A stretch of 6,047 nt of DNA from Bacillota bacterium (GTDB lineage Bacteria; Bacillota; Sulfobacillia; RBS10-35; JAJYVN01): assembly GCA_021827805.1 (NCBI GenBank), contig JAKAUG010000070.1:1-6047 (forward strand), given 5' to 3'. The notes beneath the pieces were generated by a model, which did not search any database, was not told the DNA's origin, and saw only the letters and a program-made list of their open reading frames with translations. Each line of letters begins with the position of its first letter. Position 1 is the first letter of the stretch. This document shows, one piece after another, positions 1-6,047 of this stretch. The position numbers and the translations under genes are program-made.

Positions 1-121
1 CGTACTCGCGCATGCCCAGGCGACGTACAATGCGACCAGCCGTACTGGCGTCCACGTCAATCTCCTCGGCGAGAGCGGTCAGGGGCATCAGGTCCGCACT
101 GGCGTTCGGGCGAGTGGGCAT
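1..121 (-). CDS. Helix-turn-helix DNA-binding protein, N-terminal part (runs off the left edge)
   Basis: Only the first 40 codons are inside the window. The start is ATG at 121-119, with an excellent ribosome binding site (TAGGAGGT, 136-129) seven bases upstream. The visible peptide has a short polar N-terminus (residues 1-10). Residues 14-36 then read LTALAEEIDVDASTAGRIVRR, the length and pattern of a helix-turn-helix: a first helix LTALAEEI, a turn around DVD, and a recognition-like helix ASTAGRIVRRLGM. A small transcription regulator or phage/plasmid-type DNA-binding protein is likely, but the family cannot be named from 40 residues. It has its own predicted promoter and is read away from the rest of the window. 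The helix-turn-helix reading is moderately safe; the biological role is unknown. Confidence 0.6.
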   Translation of the reverse strand, partial: MPTRPNASADLMPLTALAEEIDVDASTAGRIVRRLGMREY

Positions 122-140
122 TGAGGTCACCTCCTACCGC

Positions 141-169
141 ATCCTACCACCGGATGCATGCAACCGCAA
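141..169 (-). promoter_or_regulatory. Predicted sigma-70-type promoter of the HTH gene
   Basis: On the minus strand TTGCGG (169-164) and TAGGAT (146-141) are separated by exactly 17 bases. The predicted transcription start, near 134, falls inside the ribosome binding site (136-129), so the leader would be only about 13 nt. The direct repeat GGTAGGA (149-143 and 139-133) spans the -10 box and the ribosome binding site. The prediction is supported by the same -10 hexamer and spacing at the T-box promoter in this window. It rests on motif matching only. Confidence 0.4.
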
Positions 170-277
170 GTGACTGCCATCTGGGACACATGAGGGATGC
201 CCCTCGTCCCCTTGCCTTGCAAGCGCCACCAGTCCCTGCGCTACACAAACGCCGTTTCGTGCACCCCAGTGCCGCCC

Positions 278-760
278 TCAACTGATGTTGACCAACACAC
301 CACGGCACCATGCGACCAACTCATTGACCTCCTGAATCTCAAGAATCTGTTCACTCGTCATCCGCTCCGCGACAACTCTCCCGTCTCTCCGTTTCGACCA
401 ACTGAACACGTCGCGACCGACCGCTGCGTTGAGCGTTTTTCCGTATTCCCCAATGCGCATGTATGGTCCGCACGGCACCGACGCGACCGTACCTGACCCT
501 TCAGCCCCAACCCGCGACCTCTCAACCAGCAGGGAGGCGACTAGGCTTTGTGGCAAGAGATTCTCAAATGCACGGACACGGGTAGGCATGATTACCTTTA
601 GCCCAGCCGCTGTGCATGCATCCCTAAAGCCTATACGTCCGGGAGCGGCTTCCAGATCAGCCCCGTCGCCCTCTGAATCCAGCCAGACAAGGGATCTCGC
701 GTTGACTCGTAGCAAGTCCTCCGGTGACGTGCGGACCAAGTTATCGCCGCCAACAACCAA
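278..760 (-). CDS. Hypothetical protein, TOPRIM-like C-terminal fragment, probably 5'-truncated
   Basis: This is a 160-residue reading frame counted from a TTG at 760. No ribosome binding site precedes that TTG, and the frame stays open upstream to a TGA at 820-818 with no ATG or GTG, so the true start is uncertain. A hydrophobic strand (ALLVV) precedes GGD around residues 2-6. ARSLVWLDSEGDG (21-33) looks like the acidic DxD-type strand of a TOPRIM fold, and KVIMPTRVRAFENLLP (55-70) resembles the R-x-x-EN segment after it in OLD-type or DUF4435-type nucleases. The end, MTSEQILEIQEVNELVAW (134-151), is helical. Such domains normally follow an AAA/ABC ATPase, and none is visible upstream. Codon third positions are mixed, and two counted lines give 47-50% G+C against about 75% in leuA, so foreign origin and decay are plausible. 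It could also be a complete small protein of unknown function. The gene is likely real; the family call is tentative. Confidence 0.5.
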   Translation of the reverse strand: MVVGGDNLVRTSPEDLLRVNARSLVWLDSEGDGADLEAAPGRIGFRDACTAAGLKVIMPTRVRAFENLLPQSLVASLLVERSRVGAEGSGTVASVPCGPYMRIGEYGKTLNAAVGRDVFSWSKRRDGRVVAERMTSEQILEIQEVNELVAWCRGVLVNIS

Positions 761-831
761 GAGCGCGATTCTGCGACAACGTCCGCACCCAGCGTGGTAT
801 GCAGCCAGCCGGTGGCCTCACCCACCCGGAC

Positions 832-867
832 CCGGCATGGCTTTTTCAGGGGAGTCCCCCATGCCGG
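832..867. repeat. Stem-loop 1 with CTTTTTCAGGGGAG core
   Basis: Perfect 9-bp arms CCGGCATGG (832-840) and CCATGCCGG (859-867) enclose an 18-base loop containing CTTTTTCAGGGGAG (841-854). The loop could also pair GGGG (849-852) with CCCC (856-859). A near-identical core occurs in the loop of the hairpin at 1140-1174. There is no adjacent U-run on either strand, so it is not a classical intrinsic terminator. Confidence 0.6.
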
Positions 868-926
868 CGGGGCCGGCGCAACGCCGCATGAAAAAGTGAT
901 AGATTTGCGACAGGCGCGCGGTGGCC

Positions 927-954
927 GTAGCAGAGGTCGAGTACTGTCTGCTAC
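927..954. repeat. Inverted repeat, 8-bp arms
   Basis: GTAGCAGA (927-934) and TCTGCTAC (947-954) are exact reverse complements, separated by 12 bases that include AGTACT. It could be an operator or a short RNA hairpin. No gene start is adjacent, and nothing assigns it a role. Confidence 0.35.
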
Positions 955-1139
955 TCCGAGTGCGCAGCGGGAGTCTGACCTGGGCGGCGCTTGGTGCGCA
1001 ACGCACTGTTGCCACGCCTGATCAGCGTGAGCACGCGGGGGAGATTAACCCTCATCTGCGCCCCGCCCCGGCAACCGACGCGCGCCAATATCTGTAACTC
1101 CCGGGCGAGGTCCGGGTCGGTTTCTTGTCGCCTTTGGCC

Positions 1140-1174
1140 GGGCCCTCCCTTTTTCGGGGGAGAGTGCAGGGCCC
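1140..1174. repeat. Stem-loop 2 with CTTTTTCGGGGGAG core; possible leuA 3' end structure
   Basis: Arms GGGCCCT (1140-1146) and AGGGCCC (1168-1174) enclose a loop with CTTTTTCGGGGGAG (1149-1162), which matches the core of stem-loop 1 at 13 of 14 positions. A competing inner stem CTCCC (1145-1149) with GGGAG (1158-1162) is possible. It lies about 140 bases beyond the leuA stop codon on the transcribed (minus) side and could end or stabilise the operon transcript, but no U-run follows, unlike the T-box terminator at 4497-4552. Confidence 0.5.
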
Positions 1175-1313
1175 CCGTCGGGTCTGGGGACACAATCTGC
1201 AGTGTCCACCTTCACTGCGCACACACAAGTTGTGGTAGCTCGGAGGCAGACATCCCAGGGTAACTCCCGCCAGCCATTTCCTGGCCGAACAGCGCCCCGC
1301 CCAGCGGCCGTCT

Positions 1314-2885
1314 TCAGACCTGGCGCTCCCCCGCAGGCACCGAGGCCTCGGGCGCGGCCGAGCCCTCGGGCAGACTCAGGAGCTTGTTCACCGCCGCCAT
1401 GTAAGCGCGGGCGGAGGCCTCGATCACATCGGTGCTCGTACCGAGGGCGATCGAACTGCGACCGGCGGCGTCCCGCAGGCGCACGGTCACCTCGCCCAGG
1501 GCATCCCGGTCTCCGGTGACCGCTCGCAGGCTGTAGTCGAGCAGGCGGAACTCCTGGCCCACCGCCCGGTCGATCGCCAGGTAGAGGGCGTCGACAGGCC
1601 CGCCCCCCGTGGCGCTCTCCTGGCGTGAGACATCCCCGACCGTTACCCGGGCGGTGGCCGTCGGCAGAACCGTGGTGCCAGAGAGCACGTGGAAGTAGTC
1701 CAGGCGGCAGACCTCAGGAGCGGCGGCCACGACCTCGGACTGCACGATGGCGGCCAGGTCGGCGTCCGTGATGCCCCGCTTCTTGTCCGCCAACTCCTTG
1801 AAACGCCCGAAGGCACGCTCGAACTCGGTGTCCGCCAGGTGGTAGCCCAGCGCCAGCAGTCGCTCGCGCAGCGCGTGGCGCCCGGAGTGCTTACCCAGTA
1901 CCAGGCGCGACTCCGGCACGCCGACATCCTGAGGGCGCATGATCTCGTAGGTGGTCCGCTCCTTGAGCACCCCGTCCTGGTGGATCCCGGCCTCGTGGGC
2001 GAAGGCGTGGGCACCGACGATGGCCTTGTTGGGCTGGACCACCATGCCCGACAGCTTGCTGACGAGCTGGCTTGTGCGATACAGCTCGGTGGTGCGGATG
2101 TTCAGCCGTCGCCCGTAGTGGTCCTGCCGGGTGATCAGCGCCATGACCACCTCCTCAAGCGGGCAGTTGCCGGCCCGCTCCCCGATCCCGTTGACGGCGC
2201 ACTCCACCTGGCCGGCACCCACCTCCACGCCAGCCAGGGCGTTCGCCGCCGCCAGCCCCAGGTCGTCGTGGGTGTGCACGGAGATGACCACGGCGGGGTT
2301 GATCGCCTCCGCCGCCTCCCGCAGCCGGCGCACGATGCCGGCGAACTCGACGGGCGTGCTGTACCCGACGGTGTCGGGGATGTTGATCGTGGTGGCCCCG
2401 GCGCGCACCGCCTCGGTGTACAGCTCCAGCAGGTAGTCCTGGTCGGCCCGGGCCACGTCCTGGGCCGAGAACTCCACATCGTCGGTGTGAGTGCGCGCCA
2501 GGCGCACCGCCTCCACCGCCATCTCCAGGTTCTGGGCCTCCGAGAGGCGCAGCATGTGCTCCAGGTGCACCCGACTGGCGCTGGTGAAGGTGTGGATCCG
2601 GCTGCGCGCCGCACCCTCCAGGGCGCGCGCGGCCGTCTCGATGTCCCCGCGCCTGGTTCGGGCCAGACCGCAGATCACCGGGGTCCGCACCTCGCGGCAG
2701 ATGGCCGCCACGCCAGCCGCCTCCCCTGCGGAGGCCTGGGGGAAGCCGGACTCGATGATGTCCACACCCAGGCGCTCAAGCTGCCGGGCGATCTCCACCT
2801 TTTCCTCCAAGCTGAAGCTGACACCGGGAGACTGCTCCCCGTCGCGCAGGGTCGTATCAAAGATGCGTACCAGCGGCTCCTGCAT
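1314..2885 (-). CDS. leuA: 2-isopropylmalate synthase
   Basis: It condenses acetyl-CoA with 2-oxoisovalerate to 2-isopropylmalate, the first committed step of leucine synthesis, in the cytoplasm. The protein is 523 residues, normal for bacterial LeuA. The N-terminal HMGL-like TIM barrel shows DTTLRDGEQ (10-18), ESGFP (45-49), HTHDDLG (204-210) and GIGERAGN (233-240); D10, H204, H206 and N240 are the expected metal ligands. The linker has AGIHQDG (299-305). The C-terminal regulatory domain is complete, with GGGPVDA (427-433) and the conserved TSTDVIEASARAY segment (483-495), so leucine feedback inhibition is expected. ATG at 2885 follows a GGGGAG ribosome binding site (2896-2891). It is the last gene of the T-box operon, 30 bases after ilvC. 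leuB, leuC and leuD do not follow, so the pathway must be completed elsewhere. The identity is very secure. Confidence 0.97.
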   Translation of the reverse strand: MQEPLVRIFDTTLRDGEQSPGVSFSLEEKVEIARQLERLGVDIIESGFPQASAGEAAGVAAICREVRTPVICGLARTRRGDIETAARALEGAARSRIHTFTSASRVHLEHMLRLSEAQNLEMAVEAVRLARTHTDDVEFSAQDVARADQDYLLELYTEAVRAGATTINIPDTVGYSTPVEFAGIVRRLREAAEAINPAVVISVHTHDDLGLAAANALAGVEVGAGQVECAVNGIGERAGNCPLEEVVMALITRQDHYGRRLNIRTTELYRTSQLVSKLSGMVVQPNKAIVGAHAFAHEAGIHQDGVLKERTTYEIMRPQDVGVPESRLVLGKHSGRHALRERLLALGYHLADTEFERAFGRFKELADKKRGITDADLAAIVQSEVVAAAPEVCRLDYFHVLSGTTVLPTATARVTVGDVSRQESATGGGPVDALYLAIDRAVGQEFRLLDYSLRAVTGDRDALGEVTVRLRDAAGRSSIALGTSTDVIEASARAYMAAVNKLLSLPEGSAAPEASVPAGERQV

Positions 2886-2915
2886 CCGGGCTCCCCCCTC
2901 CCACCCGCGGCGGGT

Positions 2916-3908
<993 letters not shown>

Positions 3909-3935
3909 GTCAGGGCCTCCCTTGTTCTGCCGATC

Positions 3936-4457
3936 TCACGCCGTCGGAGCCTGGGCCTCCACGCCGGGGGCCACCATCACCTCGGAACCACGGGCAAGGG
4001 CCAGCACCCCGGTGCGCGCCACCTCAAGGATCTCGAACTCGCCCAGGACCTCAAGCAGGGCGCCCACCTTGGCCTCGTCGCCCACCAGTTCGATGATGAG
4101 CGACTCCTTGCTCACGTCGATCACCTGACCGCGGAAGACATCCACGACCTGCATGATCTGCGAGCGGTTGTGGGCGTTTGCCCGCACCTTGATGAGGGCC
4201 AGTTCGCGGCTGACCATCGATTCGGCGTGCAGGGCGCGCACATCCAGGGCGTCCACCAGCTTCTGCATCTGGCGCACCATCTGGTCCCGCATGCGGTCGT
4301 CCCCGTCGATGATGATCGTCATCCGGGCCACGCTGGGGTCCTCGGTCGGTCCGACGGCCAGGCTCTCGATGTTGAAGCCCCGCCGCGCGAAGAGCCCCGA
4401 TACCCGGGCCAGGACGCCAAAGTGGTTCTCGACGAGCGCAGCCAGCGTGTGCCTCAT
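3936..4457 (-). CDS. ilvN: Acetolactate synthase small (regulatory) subunit
   Basis: This is the regulatory subunit (IlvN/IlvH family) that activates the catalytic large subunit IlvB and gives it feedback inhibition by valine; the holoenzyme makes 2-acetolactate from pyruvate. It is 173 residues, slightly longer than most because of a tail after residue 158. An N-terminal ACT domain (about 3-77) begins HTLAALVENHFGVLARVSGL. N11, G14 and N29 fall at the numbers of the valine-binding residues known in E. coli IlvH, so valine sensing looks intact. A second ACT-like domain covers about 84-158. I chose ATG at 4457 because AGGAGG (4471-4466) lies eight bases upstream; the frame is open further up to 4568, but that part overlaps the T-box terminator. 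It is the first gene after the riboswitch. The catalytic partner ilvB is not next to it, which is unusual. Confidence 0.95.
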   Translation of the reverse strand: MRHTLAALVENHFGVLARVSGLFARRGFNIESLAVGPTEDPSVARMTIIIDGDDRMRDQMVRQMQKLVDALDVRALHAESMVSRELALIKVRANAHNRSQIMQVVDVFRGQVIDVSKESLIIELVGDEAKVGALLEVLGEFEILEVARTGVLALARGSEVMVAPGVEAQAPTA

Positions 4458-4496
4458 CCTGAACGCCTCCTCAGTCCGGGGATTGGGGCCGACCCA

Positions 4497-4552
4497 CAGA
4501 AAACACAAAGGCCACCGCCGCCAGCCGCTGGCGCGGCTCAGGGGCGATGGCC
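4497..4552 (-). terminator. T-box attenuator terminator
   Basis: GGCCATCGCC (4552-4543) pairs with GGCGGTGGCC (4519-4510) over ten base pairs, with one G-U, around a GC-rich apex. The U-rich run CTTTGTGTTTTCT follows. The 5' arm overlaps CGCCCCT (4546-4540), the 3' strand of the antiterminator, so the two structures exclude each other. It ends about 40 bases before the ilvN start. Confidence 0.85.
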
Positions 4553-4839
4553 TCACTCGCGATACCACCCTGGTCCGCCCCCCACCTCACGACGGGGGGC
4601 CTCATGCCCTTCCGCGACGACAAAACCGCCGGGTGCGGAAGCGCTTGGGATAACGGCCCCCGGGCGGCGGTCGCCGTCCGGCCGGGCGGGGTTTGGCGAA
4701 CGGTCGCGTTCACCCCGTCAGCTCAGGGAGGAGTTCGGGTGGCCCAGCCACCGGCTCGCACCAACCGCCGGTTCTCTGCAGACCTCCGCCGCCCTACTGC
4801 TTCCCTTCCTCGCGCGCCGAAGCATAAGGGCCCCGACGT
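4497..4839 (-). ncRNA. T-box riboswitch leader, predicted leucine (CUC) specifier
   Basis: This leader senses uncharged tRNA and lets transcription read through into ilvN-ilvC-leuA. The T-box sequence AGGGTGGTATCGCG (4571-4558) is one base from the consensus AGGGTGGNACCGCG. AGGG pairs with CCCT and GCG with CGC (in 4546-4540) to form the antiterminator with a seven-base bulge UGGUAUC. Stem I shows AGTA (4798-4795), AGAGA (4777-4773), an ACCGG/CCGGT stem holding GGTTGGTG, and a specifier loop closed by AGGGA (4806-4802) with TCCCT (4729-4725). GAA then CTC (4733-4731) sits at the specifier position, pointing to tRNA-Leu. The U in UGGU fits the A73 discriminator of tRNA-Leu. GCCGTTATCC (4657-4648) is a common T-box linker motif, and a 7-bp hairpin (4600-4577) sits at the Stem III position. 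The 5' boundary is the inferred transcription start. The T-box identity is very likely; the leucine specifier is likely. Confidence 0.9.
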
Positions 4840-4845
4840 GGTGCC

Positions 4846-4874
4846 ATCCTAATGGTTTTCCGCGTGTCGCGCAA
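4846..4874 (-). promoter_or_regulatory. Predicted promoter of the T-box-ilvN-ilvC-leuA operon
   Basis: TTGCGC (4874-4869) and TAGGAT (4851-4846) lie 17 bases apart on the minus strand, placing the transcription start near 4839, shortly before the 5' side of T-box Stem I. Spacing and -10 box match those of the HTH gene promoter at 141-169. The -35 is weak (only TTG matches the consensus), but position and spacing fit well. One arm of an inverted repeat (4862-4871) overlaps the -35 box and spacer. Confidence 0.5.
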
Positions 4875-4914
4875 CCAAGAGGGCGGGCTGCGTCCCCCGT
4901 CGCCCGCGACACGC
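4862..4914. repeat. 10-bp inverted repeat in the divergent spacer, possible operator
   Basis: GCGTGTCGCG (4862-4871) and CGCGACACGC (4905-4914) are exact reverse complements, 43 bp centre to centre, about four helical turns. The left arm overlaps the -35 region of the operon promoter; the right arm lies about 70 bp before the fucosidase start. This could be a repressor site pair between divergent genes. The GC-rich setting makes chance matches easier, so the role is inference. Confidence 0.4.
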
Positions 4915-4982
4915 ATGCGGGGCGCCAGGATTGAGCTGGCGGATGGCGAAGGCGCTGCCAACCGGATCCGGGGAGGTCGCGG

Positions 4983-6047
4983 ATGTTGAACGGGACCGAA
5001 GACCTGCAGGGCGATGCCACGTGGCTGGTGCATGATCGCTTCGGGCTCTTCATCCACTGGGGGCTGTATGCCCTCGCCGCGCGCCACGAGTGGGTCAAGC
5101 ACCGGGAACGCATGACCGACGCCCACTACCAGCGCTACTTCGACCACTTCGACCCCGACCTCTTCGACCCGGTCGGCTGGGCCCGCCAGGCCCGCCGCGC
5201 AGGCATGCGCTACATGGTGGTGACATCCAAACACCACGAGGGCTTCTGCCTCTGGGACTCCCAGCTCACCGACTACAAGGCGCCGAACACGCCGGCCGGG
5301 AGGGACCTGCTGCGGCCGCTGCTGGATGCCTTCCGCGCCGAGGGCCTGAAGGTGGGACTCTACCACTCGCTGATCGACTGGCACCACCCCGAGTTCCCGC
5401 TGGACGGGCTGCATCCCCTGCGGGACGATGCGGCCGCGCGCGAGCAGTCCAAGGGGCGGGACATCGCCCGCTACCGCGACTACCTGCATGGCCAGGTGCG
5501 CGAGCTGCTCACGGGGTACGGGCGCATTGACTACATGTGGTTCGACTTCTCCTACCCCGGCAGCGACTGGGGCTGGTCCAAGGGCAAGGGGCGCGAGGAT
5601 TGGGGCTCGGAGAGCCTGGAGGCCATGGTGCGTGAGTTGCAGCCGCACATCGTGCTCAACGACCGCCTGGACCTGGGGCGCGGGGTGCGCACGCCGGAGC
5701 AGTATCAGCCGCGACGCACCCGGCCGGAGGAGTATCGCTTCTGGGAAGCCTGCCAGACGATGAACGGCTCCTGGGGCTATGACCGGGACAACCTCGACTG
5801 GAAGCCCGTCGACCTCCTGGTGCGCATGCTCATCGACTCCGTGGCCAAGGGCGGCAACCTGCTGCTCAACGTGGGACCCACGGCCCGCGGCGAGCTGGAT
5901 CCCCGTTCGGTGGAACGTCTGGAGGGTGTGGGCTCCTGGATGCGGCAGCACGGCCGGTCCATCTACGGCTGCGGGCCCAGCGCCTTCGTCGCCCCGGAGG
6001 ACTGCCGCTACACCGCGCGCGGGGACCGCCTGTACGTGCATGTGCTG
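4983..6047 (+). CDS. Alpha-L-fucosidase, GH29 family (3' end outside the window)
   Basis: A retaining glycosidase that releases alpha-L-fucose from fucosylated glycans. The 355 visible codons contain most of the catalytic barrel: RFGLFIHWGLY (19-29), the substrate-binding TSKHHEGF (81-88), the strand YMWFDF with D188 at the position of the GH29 nucleophile, FWEACQTMNGSWGY (253-266, E255 in the region of the variable acid/base) and GGNLLLNVGP (290-299), a GH29 hallmark near the barrel end. The C-terminal part, often a beta-sandwich, continues beyond the window. ATG at 4983 follows GGGGAGGT (4970-4977) by five bases. The N-terminus MLNGTEDLQGDATW has no signal peptide, so the enzyme should be cytoplasmic and act on imported oligosaccharides. 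It is transcribed divergently from the ilv-leu operon and has no obvious functional link to it. The family is secure; the exact substrate is unknown. Confidence 0.93.
   Translation, partial: MLNGTEDLQGDATWLVHDRFGLFIHWGLYALAARHEWVKHRERMTDAHYQRYFDHFDPDLFDPVGWARQARRAGMRYMVVTSKHHEGFCLWDSQLTDYKAPNTPAGRDLLRPLLDAFRAEGLKVGLYHSLIDWHHPEFPLDGLHPLRDDAAAREQSKGRDIARYRDYLHGQVRELLTGYGRIDYMWFDFSYPGSDWGWSKGKGREDWGSESLEAMVRELQPHIVLNDRLDLGRGVRTPEQYQPRRTRPEEYRFWEACQTMNGSWGYDRDNLDWKPVDLLVRMLIDSVAKGGNLLLNVGPTARGELDPRSVERLEGVGSWMRQHGRSIYGCGPSAFVAPEDCRYTARGDRLYVHVL

Larger units (their letters stand above)
761..1313. other. Gene-poor spacer between leuA and the TOPRIM-like fragment
   Basis: About 550 bases in which I can support no protein or RNA gene. 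The short open frames on both strands are arginine- and proline-rich, lack ribosome binding sites and resemble no family I know. The spacer holds two long-looped hairpins with a common core (832-867 and 1140-1174) and a smaller inverted repeat (927-954), entered separately. No terminator with a clear U-run follows leuA on the minus strand; the hairpin at 1140-1174 is the nearest candidate. Confidence 0.5.

Noticed and set aside
990..1003. Small palindrome around GTGCGCAACGCAC
   Set aside because: A 5-bp stem with a 3-base loop is expected by chance in GC-rich DNA, and no gene boundary lies nearby.
951..1193. An 80-codon minus-strand frame in the leuA downstream spacer
   Set aside because: It reads through stem-loop 2, is arginine-rich, begins at a GTG without a ribosome binding site and resembles no family I know. 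The middle stretch is mildly protein-like, so this is a soft rejection.
1225..1250. A tRNA-like string GTGGTAGCTCGG
   Set aside because: It recalls a tRNA D-arm, but there is no anticodon arm, no GGTTCRA T-arm and no acceptor stem at the right distances.
4458..4568. A longer N-terminus for ilvN starting at 4568
   Set aside because: The extra codons overlap the T-box sequence and terminator, and family similarity begins at the ATG at 4457, which has AGGAGG at the right distance.
4794..6041. A 415-codon open frame on the minus strand
   Set aside because: It is antisense to the GH29 fucosidase, which has all its family motifs and a ribosome binding site. It also covers the T-box promoter region.

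Overview
The window comes from a high-GC bacterium. A hand count gives about 75% G+C at 2221-2280. Shine-Dalgarno sites are strong (AGGAGG-like), and a T-box riboswitch controls a branched-chain amino-acid operon. T-boxes ahead of ilv/leu genes are typical of Bacillota, and also occur in Chloroflexota, Deinococcota and some others. A high-GC Bacillota-like lineage is therefore my best guess, but the window alone does not fix the phylum.

Layout. At the left edge (1-121, minus) is the N-terminus of a small helix-turn-helix protein with its own promoter and ribosome binding site. Next (278-760, minus) is a gene or remnant of clearly lower G+C (47-50% in two counted lines), with features of the C-terminal TOPRIM-like part of a nuclease/ATPase. 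The stretch from about 761 to 1313 has no gene I can support. It carries two hairpins that share a 14-nt core, and a smaller inverted repeat.

The centre is a minus-strand operon read from right to left: promoter (about 4874-4846), leucine-type T-box leader with its terminator (about 4839-4497), ilvN (acetolactate synthase small subunit), ilvC (ketol-acid reductoisomerase) and leuA (2-isopropylmalate synthase). Gene spacings are 27 and 30 nt, each with a good ribosome binding site. No ilvB lies between the leader and ilvN, and no leuB, leuC or leuD follows leuA. The locus thus joins the regulatory subunit of step 1, the step-2 enzyme and the first leucine-specific enzyme under one predicted tRNA-Leu sensor. 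The remaining enzymes must be encoded elsewhere.

Diverging to the right from a roughly 100-bp spacer is a GH29 alpha-L-fucosidase (4983 to the window end, plus), cut off at its C-terminus. The spacer contains a 10-bp inverted repeat, one arm of which overlaps the operon's -35 box.

I found no dramatic new system. The points most worth a second look are the leucine T-box on an ilvB-less ilvN-ilvC-leuA operon, the unusual cofactor loop and substrate-site motif in IlvC, the paired hairpins downstream of leuA, and the low-GC TOPRIM-like fragment.
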